This document shows, piece after piece, positions 40,165-46,927 of a DNA stretch of 46,927 bases. The notes beneath the pieces were generated by a model that saw only the letters and a program-made list of their open reading frames with translations, did no database searches and had not been told where the DNA came from. The stretch's first letter is position 1. Each line of letters opens with the position of its first letter. Both the position numbers and the translations under genes were made by a program. This stretch comes from Alphaproteobacteria bacterium (GTDB lineage Bacteria; Pseudomonadota; Alphaproteobacteria; UBA828): positions 1 to 46,927 of the forward strand of contig JAJDVB010000089.1 in assembly GCA_022826345.1 (NCBI GenBank). Direction: 5' to 3'.

Positions 40165-41502
40165 TTAATCCCCGATCCTGATGTGCTCGCCCCAGGGCGG
40201 CGGTTGTTCCCATGAGGCGTCTCGCGGCGACCAGTCGATCCACGCAACAGGGAACGGAGGCTCGGACTCCGGGTAGCTGTCGCAGTCCATGTCCGTGAAA
40301 TAAAGACAGCACGCCGGCTGCTCGCCCCGCTCGGCGAGGCGGGCGAACCCTGGCCTGAAATCCGTGCCCCAGCGTCCCTTGGCGACGATCCGCTCGGGCA
40401 GCTCGCCCGGCGCGTATTCCTGCTCGTCCTGCACGGCGGCGTCGACCTGGAGAACGATGACGCATTCGGGCTCGATCTCGGCGGCGACCTCGCGCACCTC
40501 CGACCAGAACGCCGCGAGGACATCGGTGTCCACCGAGCCCGAGGTGTCGATGATGACGGCGAGGGTGCCCATGCCCTCGGTACGCATCGAGGGAAGATAG
40601 AGGCCTGAGTCGATGAAGCGCCGGTTGGGCACGCTCCAGGAGTAGTCTCGGGCCGCCGCGTCGGTCATGTAGCGGCGCAGGAGCGAGCGCCAGTCGAGGG
40701 TGCTGCGGTGGGCGCCCCGGATCGCCTCCTCCACCGCGCCGGGTGCCAGGCCTTGCGCCTTCGCAAGGTTGAGGGCTTGGTGCATGGCCTCGTCCCAGGC
40801 CTGCTCCTCGGCGTTGACCTCCAGCGGCGCCTCTGCGCTCCCGGCGTCTCCGCCGTTGCGCGCGCCGGCATCCATGATCTCGCCGGTGCCGGCGGGATCG
40901 ACGCTCGGGGCTTCGCCGGTCCCGCCGTCCTCGCCTGCATGCTCGCGGTCCGGCTGATCGCCACCGCCGGACGGGCAGGTGTCGTCACCGGAATCATCCT
41001 CGCCGTCGCCGACCTGCGGATCGCCCTCGCCGCCGTTGCCGCCGCCCAGGGATGTAGGCGGGTTGTCCTCGTCTCCACCTTCACCATCGTCCTGCTGCGG
41101 CTCCGGCAGGCGGTCGTAGGCCTGCTCGATGCTGATCCCGTCCCAGGCCTCGGCCTCGGGCGGCAGCTTGAAGCCCGCGTCGCGCAGGAGCCCGTGGGTG
41201 ACGAGCTGGGATGCGGTCTGCCAGCGCCCGGGGTCGCGCTGGCCCCGGCGGGTGTGGTGCTTCAGCGCGCAGGCCAGGACCACGCGCCCGATGGCGGTCT
41301 TGACGAGGTCGGCGCCGGTGTCGGCCACCCACTCGGGCGAGTAGCGGATCTCGTGGCCGTCGCTCGCCAGGGTCTCGCGCGTGGTGTCGGCGTGGATCGG
41401 CAGCCTCAGCGCGAGGCTGCCGAAGAAGGGCTGGTCCCGGAGCAGCGCCGTCACGCAGTCGCTGACCCGACGCGCCGATTCCTCGCGGGCGCGGCGGGAC
41501 AT
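40165..41502 (-). CDS. VWA-domain protein (DUF2201/CobT-like)
   Basis: This 445-residue protein has an N-terminal DUF2201-like part (residues 10-130, SLALRLPIHADTTRETLASD, WQTASQLVTHGLLRDAGFKL). A strongly acidic Gly-rich linker follows (about 135-230), then a von Willebrand A domain with the metal site VIIDTSGSVD at 316-325. This matches VWA partners of MoxR AAA+ ATPases, which act as metal-chelatase-like or chaperone machines. Its ATG overlaps the DUF3150 stop by one base. Plasmids often carry MoxR, DUF3150 and VWA genes in this order. Confidence 0.88.
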   Translation of the reverse strand: MSRRAREESARRVSDCVTALLRDQPFFGSLALRLPIHADTTRETLASDGHEIRYSPEWVADTGADLVKTAIGRVVLACALKHHTRRGQRDPGRWQTASQLVTHGLLRDAGFKLPPEAEAWDGISIEQAYDRLPEPQQDDGEGGDEDNPPTSLGGGNGGEGDPQVGDGEDDSGDDTCPSGGGDQPDREHAGEDGGTGEAPSVDPAGTGEIMDAGARNGGDAGSAEAPLEVNAEEQAWDEAMHQALNLAKAQGLAPGAVEEAIRGAHRSTLDWRSLLRRYMTDAAARDYSWSVPNRRFIDSGLYLPSMRTEGMGTLAVIIDTSGSVDTDVLAAFWSEVREVAAEIEPECVIVLQVDAAVQDEQEYAPGELPERIVAKGRWGTDFRPGFARLAERGEQPACCLYFTDMDCDSYPESEPPFPVAWIDWSPRDASWEQPPPWGEHIRIGD

Positions 41503-42401
41503 CACGCGGCCTCCCGGTGGACCGCAGCGCCGTCCCCGAAGTAGCCGGCGAACTGCTGTGCGAGCGCGTCGGCGTCGCGCTTCACCTGCTGGCGCACATT
41601 GGGGTTGAACGTGGGCGAGGGGCGCAGCGTGTCGGGGTCGGCGCTCGCGATTCGGTCCTTCACCTCCTGGCACAGCATCGCGAGACGGTGGTCCCCGAAG
41701 ATGTTGAGGCGCGGCACCACGTCCACAAGCTCGCGGATGTTCTCGATCATCGAGTCCCGGAACACCAGCGGCTTGCCGTCCTCGCCCGTCTGCAGGCGCT
41801 CGGAGACGCGCTCGACCGCCTCGCCCAGGCGCCGGTAGAGGTCGCCCACCGCGTCGTGCAGCTTCTCCTCGATCTGGCTCTCGATGTCGCGCTTGACGCG
41901 GTCGGTGTCGTGGGTGGCGAGCTTGGCCATGAAGTGGTCGGCGTCCGGCACCGGGGTTATGCGGTAGCGGATGGAGAACTGGCCCTGCAGCGCCTCCTTG
42001 GAGGGATAGTCGTTGATGCGGAAGAGCCGGCCGAGGTCGAGCCGGGCCTGGTCGACGTTGTCGTCGTAGTCCTCGATGAAGCGAGCGCGCTCGCGCACCA
42101 TGCGCTCGCGCAAGCCGTCCATGAGCTCCGTGTAGCGCTCGTAGTTGGCGACGGTGAGAAGGCGCGCGCCCTTGTCGTCCCAGGGAAGGGACTGCTCGTA
42201 ATGCGTACTCCTGCATGCGCTCACCGTGGCCGTCAGCGCGGCGAAGGCGGCCTTGGGCAGCAGGCGCTTGTTGTAGCGTCCGGCGCTGGCCGCGGCGTCG
42301 TGATGGGCGGCGACGTGGATCGAAGCCTCGCGGTCGTAGAGCCGGCCGGACCAGGCGGTGATGCGCAGGCTGACCAGCATCGCGTCGCGGGTGAGATTCA
42401 T
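41502..42401 (-). CDS. DUF3150 protein
   Basis: This 299-residue mostly helical protein begins MNLTRDAMLVSLRITAWSGR and includes ASAGRYNKRLLPKAAFAALT and RYRITPVPDADHF, typical of DUF3150. Long amphipathic helices at about 150-215 suggest coiled-coil contacts. DUF3150 genes normally lie between a MoxR ATPase and a VWA gene; here the VWA gene overlaps directly and the ATPase is only a fragment upstream. The function is unknown but is presumably tied to that ATPase. Confidence 0.88.
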   Translation of the reverse strand: MNLTRDAMLVSLRITAWSGRLYDREASIHVAAHHDAAASAGRYNKRLLPKAAFAALTATVSACRSTHYEQSLPWDDKGARLLTVANYERYTELMDGLRERMVRERARFIEDYDDNVDQARLDLGRLFRINDYPSKEALQGQFSIRYRITPVPDADHFMAKLATHDTDRVKRDIESQIEEKLHDAVGDLYRRLGEAVERVSERLQTGEDGKPLVFRDSMIENIRELVDVVPRLNIFGDHRLAMLCQEVKDRIASADPDTLRPSPTFNPNVRQQVKRDADALAQQFAGYFGDGAAVHREAA

Positions 42402-42480
42402 CGTGTGTCCTTTCGTGATGTGCCATCGTCGGGCCCCGCGCGGCCGGTGCCGGCGCGGGGCGCCCGAAGGGCAGGCGGTG

Positions 42481-42720
42481 TCACCAGTCGCAGGTGTCGA
42501 GGAAGCAGAAGCGCCCGTCTCCGGCCCGAGGGTCCTGGCAGAGCCAGGTCGAGGAGACGCTGCGGCCCCGGTACGTGTCGCGGCGCACCACGTTCAACCC
42601 GCCCGCGAGGGTGTCGGGCACCACCTTCGGGAAACGCTCCGTGCGGCAATCCTCGGCGGCTTCGGCCGCGGCCTTGCGGTCGGGGAAGATGCGGAGCCGG
42701 TTGTCGCGTGCCTTCGGCAT
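42481..42720 (-). CDS. Small hypothetical protein
   Basis: This 79-residue protein begins MPKARDNRLRIFPDRKAAAE, is Arg- and Cys-containing and ends FCFLDTCDW. It sits 12 bases after the stop of the ATPase fragment and 79 bases before DUF3150 on the same strand, so it belongs to the same module. The family is not recognised. Confidence 0.6.
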   Translation of the reverse strand: MPKARDNRLRIFPDRKAAAEAAEDCRTERFPKVVPDTLAGGLNVVRRDTYRGRSVSSTWLCQDPRAGDGRFCFLDTCDW

Positions 42721-42732
42721 GATGCGACCCGG

Positions 42733-43131
42733 TCACTGCGTCCGGGCGGCGGCCCAGCGGATGAAGGCGTCGGTGTGCTGCAAGTCCGGTTCGCGGCGGA
42801 TGCACGAGCCCACCAGGAACTCCCCCACCTCGCGCCTGAGTCTGAGCGCATACGAGACGATGCTGCCGAGATTGATGTCGTCGGCGATGCGGTAGAGCGA
42901 GCCGCAGAGCGCGATCAGTGCGCTCGCGTTCTCGGGAACGGCGGCGTTCTCGGGATCGTCGATGACGGCCTTGGGGTGGGGCAGCTCGCGCCAGACCTTG
43001 AGGAAGGCGGAGAACTCGACCGCCGCGCCCTCGCCCACGATGCCCTGGAACAGCGAGCGCTCGAGGTTGGCGTCGAGGCTCGCGCGCCGGTGCACGATGT
43101 TGGAAGCTATCTCCCAATATCGCGGCTTCAT
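42733..43131 (-). pseudogene. C-terminal fragment of a MoxR-type AAA+ ATPase
   Basis: The frame gives 132 residues from an ATG in the left end of the RIT element. KPRYWEIASNIVHRR, then AAVEFSAFLKVWRELPHPKA, ENASALIALCGSLYRIADD and a final TDAFIRWAAA match the lid and C-terminal part of MoxR-type ATPases, which read like TPRSWEFVSRI followed by EFLGFLRIHRELPSPDAV. The nucleotide-binding half with Walker motifs is absent; the RIT element occupies its place. The ATG could let this stub be translated, but it cannot be an active ATPase. It precedes DUF3150 and VWA genes, its expected partners. Confidence 0.75.
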
Positions 43132-43199
43132 GGATATGGCGAGAACAGGGTGACAGCCCCCGGAACGCTTGCTCCGGAGGCTGAATCTCACAACATATT
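43114..43199 (-). repeat. RIT terminal inverted repeat, left
   Basis: This 86-base end is a close inverted copy of 46713-46798. The outer 25 bases, from CAATATCGCGG to TTCATGGATATGG, are identical. Further identical blocks are GAGAACAGGG, GACAGCCC and CGCTTGCTC. The outermost part is itself an imperfect palindrome (CCAATATC with GATATGG), a likely recombinase core. It contains the ATG of the left ATPase fragment and touches the stop codon of the third recombinase. Confidence 0.85.
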
Positions 43200-44200
43200 C
43201 ACGGGCAGGGTACGTGCTTGAGAATCTGCTCCAGTTGATCGCGAGCGCCCTTGAACGACCCCTTCCTGATTTCCGGCGGCAAGTCCCCTGCCACCCCATC
43301 GAACGCCTTCTTAGGATTCACTCGAAGATAGACAGCTGTGCTCTGTGCGCTGGCATGTCCCAGCCAGAGAGACACGAATCCGATATTGTCCGTCTCCTCG
43401 AGTATGAGGACCGCGCAACTGTGCCGAAGCGAGTGCGGAGTTACATTTTTTCTCCCTATCGACGGCATACGCTGCTGAGCAGTCTTGGTGTGTACCGCCA
43501 GGCGATGAGCGAAGCCGTGGCGGGTTATCGGGCGACCACGAGCACTGATAAAAAGGCGATCGGTTTTGCCGGTCTCTCGGACGTCGAGCCAGTTGACCAA
43601 GGCTTCTTTGGTAATCTTCCAGAGTGGAAGGATCCGTTCACGACGTCCCTTTCCCATCACGTGCACGGTGTCAAGATCAGGCTGATCAAGATCATCGAGC
43701 CTTAGCGAGACGAGCTCAGAGACGCGCAGGCCAGCCGTATACGCAAGTAGCAACATCGCTCGATCGCGAAGCCCAGAGATTGTATTGACGTCCGGCACCG
43801 CGAGAAGCACGTTCATTTCTTCCCCGGTCAACCAGTCTATCAGCTTCTCGTCAGCGCGCTTTTCGGGGATGGCACGAACCTGCCGGCATTGCTCCAGACA
43901 GGCTGGAGCCTTGTATTCCAGGTAGCGGAAGAACGACTTGATCGCGACGAGCCTTGCATTGCGCGTGCGTACTCCACTTCCCCGTTCTTGCTCGAGGGAA
44001 TCAAGGAACTCCAGGATCGTCTGCGGGCTTAGTTGCTCGATTTCTACCAAGCAGGCCTCCTCGCGGAGTTGATCCCTAATGTACCTGTTGAGCAGCCGGA
44101 AGGTGGCGGTATAGCTTGATACGGTATGTTTGCTTGCCCGCCGATCTCTCGGTAAGTGCTGGTGCAAGAACTCACTCAGATGTGTTGCCAACGCTGTCAT
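43199..44200 (-). CDS. ritC: RIT tyrosine recombinase C
   Basis: This 333-residue XerC/D-like recombinase has an N-terminal SAM-like core-binding domain (residues 1-100, HTVSSYTATFRLLNRYIRDQ). The catalytic domain has R159 (YTAGLRVSELVSLRL), K184 (VMGKGRRERILPL), H256-x-x-R259 (PHSLRHSCAVLI), H282 (LWLGHASAQST) and nucleophile Y291. All active-site residues are present. Its ATG overlaps the ritB stop, and its stop lies in the left inverted repeat. Confidence 0.93.
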   Translation of the reverse strand: MTALATHLSEFLHQHLPRDRRASKHTVSSYTATFRLLNRYIRDQLREEACLVEIEQLSPQTILEFLDSLEQERGSGVRTRNARLVAIKSFFRYLEYKAPACLEQCRQVRAIPEKRADEKLIDWLTGEEMNVLLAVPDVNTISGLRDRAMLLLAYTAGLRVSELVSLRLDDLDQPDLDTVHVMGKGRRERILPLWKITKEALVNWLDVRETGKTDRLFISARGRPITRHGFAHRLAVHTKTAQQRMPSIGRKNVTPHSLRHSCAVLILEETDNIGFVSLWLGHASAQSTAVYLRVNPKKAFDGVAGDLPPEIRKGSFKGARDQLEQILKHVPCP

Positions 44201-45114
44201 TTTTGCATCCTCCCGATGTATCCACTTTCTGTTTTTTCCGCGATCTGATTGAGCAAGGTCGGAGTTGCTTCCATGTACCAGTACGTGTGGGTTACCTGGG
44301 CATGGCCAAGGGAGACCGAAAGGGCAAGCATGTGCCTGCTATGATCGGCACCATCAGGTATGTTTTCGAGCGATCTCACGGCGAAGCTATGGCGCAAGCT
44401 GTGCAGGCTCGGGCCGGGCACGTTGCCACCAGGGCGAAGGCCGGTTTGACGAAGAAGTTTGAGGAACACATAGCGCGCGACGGCATAAGTCGGCGGCCTG
44501 CCGTCTGCCCGTACGAAGAGATGATCGTACATCCCTCCTAGCCGCTTTCTCATGTCGAGATAGTTGTCGAGCGCTGCACGAGTCTCCCCATGCAGCGGAA
44601 CCTGCCGGCTTTTCCCGAACTTTGTCTGCTGCACGGTTAGGCTGTCGGCAGCAACATCGGCAAGTCGCAGGTTTAGGGCCTCCGACGCCCGTAGGCCCGT
44701 CACGGCGATCAGCCCGATCATGTAGTGCCAAGTGTGCGGCGTGATCGATCCCAACGGCCGCAGTGTCAACGCGGCGTCCATCACGAGCCGAATCTCACCT
44801 TCACTCAGCAGATGCGGTCGGGGTCTTGTCTTTGTCTTCCTTCCGAAGACATCGCGCGGCGGAACCTCATGACGTTGGTCTTCGCCGTGCAGGAACGTCG
44901 CGAAGATGCGAACAGCGTCCAACTTGGTACACGACCTGTTGCGTGAACTTGCTTTGGCCGCCCAATCGATCATTGTTCCGACCCGCATGAGGTCTTCGTT
45001 CCGTGTCGCCGCAAAGTTCGCGTAGTTGAGAAGCAGCTGTTCGGCATCGTCGTACTTGTAGCCAAGGCGCCGTTTGAGCTCGATGTAGCGTTCCACATGC
45101 GTCTTGAGCGTCAT
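44197..45114 (-). CDS. ritB: RIT tyrosine recombinase B
   Basis: This 305-residue recombinase has a short N-terminal domain (VERYIELKRRLGYKYDDAEQ). Catalytic residues are R142 (AVTGLRASEALNLRL), K165/K168 (QTKFGKSRQVPLH), H238-x-x-R241 (LHSLRHSFAV), H271 (SLGHAQVTHTYWYME) and Y280. It lies between the other two genes with four-base overlaps on both sides, which implies fixed stoichiometry of the three proteins. Confidence 0.93.
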   Translation of the reverse strand: MTLKTHVERYIELKRRLGYKYDDAEQLLLNYANFAATRNEDLMRVGTMIDWAAKASSRNRSCTKLDAVRIFATFLHGEDQRHEVPPRDVFGRKTKTRPRPHLLSEGEIRLVMDAALTLRPLGSITPHTWHYMIGLIAVTGLRASEALNLRLADVAADSLTVQQTKFGKSRQVPLHGETRAALDNYLDMRKRLGGMYDHLFVRADGRPPTYAVARYVFLKLLRQTGLRPGGNVPGPSLHSLRHSFAVRSLENIPDGADHSRHMLALSVSLGHAQVTHTYWYMEATPTLLNQIAEKTESGYIGRMQK

Positions 45115-46667
45115 TTCGCATTCCCCCCAATCCAGGGCTGCGCGAGCTCTTGAAGCATCTGCGCGTCGACCTTTGCGTATAGCGCAGTGGTCTTCAGGGA
45201 CTCGTGTCGAAGCAAGGAGCCGACAAAGCGGAGAGATGCGCCCGATCGCAGCAAATTGGTTGCCGCGCTGTGTCGAAAGACGTGAGCGCCCCGGAACTTG
45301 GCCCGATCGACACCGGCGCGTTCGAGCGCAACGCGCGCGACATAGGTGATCCCGCTTGATTCCTTGAACGGCCGGTGCGGTGCCAGCACCGTCAGAAAGA
45401 CCCTTTCCTCATCAATGCGGGGTCGGACGTTGACGATGTAGTCGAGCAATGCATCCCCGACCTCCTGGGGGAGTGGCATCGCCGTTTCCTTGTCCGATTT
45501 GCCACAGATCACGATCTGTGCATTTTCCCAGTCAATATCGCGCAGCCGTATGCGAGAGACTTCCCCGGCACGTAGGCCCAGCCTGGCGAGCAACAGCACG
45601 ATCGCCCGATCGCGCACTCCCTTCGGTGTTTTCCGGTCGCAAGAATCTATCGCCCGTTCTATTATTTCAGGCGCCAAGTAACGAGGTAGCGTTGTTTGAC
45701 TCCATTCGGCAACTGTCGGAACAGCACCCACAAGCCTCGCCGAACAGCGACCTGTGGAAGCGAGAAACCGCAGGTACATGCGCAGCGTGGACGTTACTCG
45801 TTTCGCTTGGCGGATAGAGGCGCTCTCGAGCTTGTCCATTAGAGCTTCCCGGATTTGTGTCACATCACATTGATCGGGATTCTCTACAAGATCTGGAAGA
45901 AGGGAGGTTATGGTTCCGGTGTAGCGACGTATGGTCTTCTCGCCGATGTTGCGGTTTTGCCGGAGCCAAGAGCGAAATTCCTCAAGACCATCATCGGCTT
46001 CCGTGGGCGATGGAAAGATGTCCGCGACCTCGCCGCAGTCGATCAAGAACTCGATAAACCGAGTAAGGCCTGACGGTTGGTAGACGGCGCGTCCCTTCTT
46101 GCGCCAACCGGTGTAGATACCGGGGAGACCGCAACAGCAGTCGTGTTGGAAGAAGCTCTCCAAAGTAGGGTTGTCCAACGTTCTCAGCGGGATACGGTGG
46201 TGGTGCAGCCACACGATGAAGTGGCGGCTTGTCGACCGAAAGATGTTAAGTGCTTTGTAGCTATACCCACTTTCCTGGGACTGCTGTAGAAACTGATCCA
46301 GTAGGCCGAGGTTTTGGCCCAATTCCTTGAGGGAGAAGGTTCGCCCGGTCTCCTCAAGAAAGCGTACAAACCGCGTAACTGGGCCTACCGAATATTTGGA
46401 GTCGGATGGGATTGCCTCGGAGAAGGGTAGATCGCAGTCGCAATCGTGACGAAAAAAGCTCGACACAACATTGCCATCGATCGAATTGAGTCTAGTACTG
46501 TTCGCATCCAGCCAGATCAGGAAATGCCGAACGAAACGACCGTGATCCCGGACGCTCGTCTCCGTGAACTCGAGGTCCCTCAGGTGGTCGCGATACTCGT
46601 CGAATACCTCGGGATGCGGTTCAGGCGTGAGCTGGGATCCGGACAGACGCGTTGTTGCTGATGACAT
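45111..46667 (-). CDS. ritA: RIT tyrosine recombinase A with duplicated N-terminal module
   Basis: This 518-residue protein is the longest of the trio. The catalytic domain has R366 (LGLRAGEVSRIRL), H462-x-x-R465 (AHVFRHSAAT), H488 (LRHESLKTTALYAK) and Y497. Before the usual core-binding domain (about 225-310) it has two related modules: residues 41-82 ending SSFFRHDCDCDLP and 144-182 ending ESFFQHDCCCGLP. Each has an IWL or IVW helix and a HDCxC motif that might bind metal. AGGAGAG, 6-12 bases upstream, supports ATG 46667. It is the first gene of the coupled trio. Confidence 0.92.
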   Translation of the reverse strand: MSSATTRLSGSQLTPEPHPEVFDEYRDHLRDLEFTETSVRDHGRFVRHFLIWLDANSTRLNSIDGNVVSSFFRHDCDCDLPFSEAIPSDSKYSVGPVTRFVRFLEETGRTFSLKELGQNLGLLDQFLQQSQESGYSYKALNIFRSTSRHFIVWLHHHRIPLRTLDNPTLESFFQHDCCCGLPGIYTGWRKKGRAVYQPSGLTRFIEFLIDCGEVADIFPSPTEADDGLEEFRSWLRQNRNIGEKTIRRYTGTITSLLPDLVENPDQCDVTQIREALMDKLESASIRQAKRVTSTLRMYLRFLASTGRCSARLVGAVPTVAEWSQTTLPRYLAPEIIERAIDSCDRKTPKGVRDRAIVLLLARLGLRAGEVSRIRLRDIDWENAQIVICGKSDKETAMPLPQEVGDALLDYIVNVRPRIDEERVFLTVLAPHRPFKESSGITYVARVALERAGVDRAKFRGAHVFRHSAATNLLRSGASLRFVGSLLRHESLKTTALYAKVDAQMLQELAQPWIGGNAK

Positions 46668-46712
46668 GATGGCTCTCCTCTTGTCTTGGTGAAGCCAAGA
46701 GAGGAGGCCAGA

Positions 46713-46798
46713 AATATGTTGAGCGATCTAGCCGCCAGAGCAAGCGCTCCGTGGGCTGTCGCCCTGTTCTCACCATATCCATGAAGCCGCGATATTGG
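46713..46798 (+). repeat. RIT terminal inverted repeat, right
   Basis: Inverted counterpart of 43114-43199, of equal length (86 bases). It ends outward with ATATCCATGAAGCCGCGATA and includes the ATG of the right-hand ATPase fragment at 46781. Mismatches are scattered and become denser at the inner end. Confidence 0.85.
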
Positions 46799-46927
46799 CA
46801 TTTCACGAGCAACATCGTGCATCGCCGCAACGGCCTCGACCCGTCGGTCGAGCGCGCGCTGCTGCGCGGCACCATCGGCGAGGCCGCCGCGGTCGAGTTC
46901 GCCGCGTTCCTCAAGGTCTGGCGCGAG
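46781..46927 (+). pseudogene. C-terminal-type MoxR ATPase piece, opposite orientation (partial)
   Basis: Forty-nine residues run off the right edge: KPRYWHFTSNIVHRRNGLDP, then VERALLRGTIGEAAAVEFAA and FLKVWRE. They match the start of the left fragment (42733-43131) at 34 of 49 positions, so this is a different homologue, not a recent copy. As on the left, the region begins inside the RIT end and lacks the nucleotide-binding half. A second DUF3150/VWA module may lie beyond the window. Confidence 0.7.

Larger units (their letters stand above)
43114..46798 (-). mobile_element. Recombinase-in-trio (RIT) element
   Basis: Three tyrosine recombinase genes on the minus strand, joined by four-base ATGA overlaps, are bounded by 86-bp imperfect inverted repeats. 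This is the organisation of RIT elements. It is about 3.69 kb long and carries no cargo. Its ends hold the start codons and first six codons of the outward-facing ATPase fragments on both sides. Confidence 0.85.

Overview
The window is very GC-rich and looks like part of a large conjugative plasmid or integrative conjugative element of a Proteobacterium. Alphaproteobacteria is my best guess, from the accessory families present, but nothing in the sequence fixes the taxon. No rRNA, tRNA, CRISPR array, replication initiator or ParA was seen.

Layout. (1) 1-10690, plus strand: transfer genes packed end to end. They are an SSB, two secreted proteins of unknown function, a DotA/TraY-type membrane protein, an HD-phosphohydrolase relative that has lost its HD pair, a TraD/VirD4-type coupling protein and a MOBF (TraI/TrwC-like) relaxase-helicase. 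(2) 10928-12952: two cargo genes, a serine hydrolase and a GIY-YIG protein. (3) 13021-14150: a ribbon-helix-helix gene, three GTGTTACG repeats, a hairpin carrying the motif TGCGTGGGGTGTG (identical to the core of the F-plasmid nic region) and an array of small hairpins. I read this as oriT. (4) 14202-42720, almost all minus strand: DUF2493, toprim primase, macro domain, second SSB, AlkB-like oxygenase, SLOG protein, VapBC, a 1522-residue methyltransferase-helicase, RadC, GHKL ATPase, long ParB-like protein, PP-loop protein, three DUF6197 domains, zinc ribbon, VWA and DUF3150. A low-GC Mrr island (about 26.83-29.35 kb) interrupts it. A plus-strand ihfA gene carrying an in-frame stop is embedded at 39.0 kb. 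(5) 43114-46798: a recombinase-in-trio (RIT) element with 86-bp inverted ends, flanked on both sides by outward-facing C-terminal pieces of MoxR-type AAA+ ATPases.

How it fits together. If the F-like nic motif is used as in F, the plus strand is the transferred strand and the region right of oriT enters the recipient first. Almost every gene there is on the minus strand, so the incoming single strand could serve directly as template, as in the F leading region. The gene content (SSB, primase-like protein, AlkB-like and RadC-like proteins, methyltransferase-helicase, ParB-like protein) suits a leading region that protects and processes incoming DNA. The RIT element has broken the MoxR-DUF3150-VWA module at the far end.
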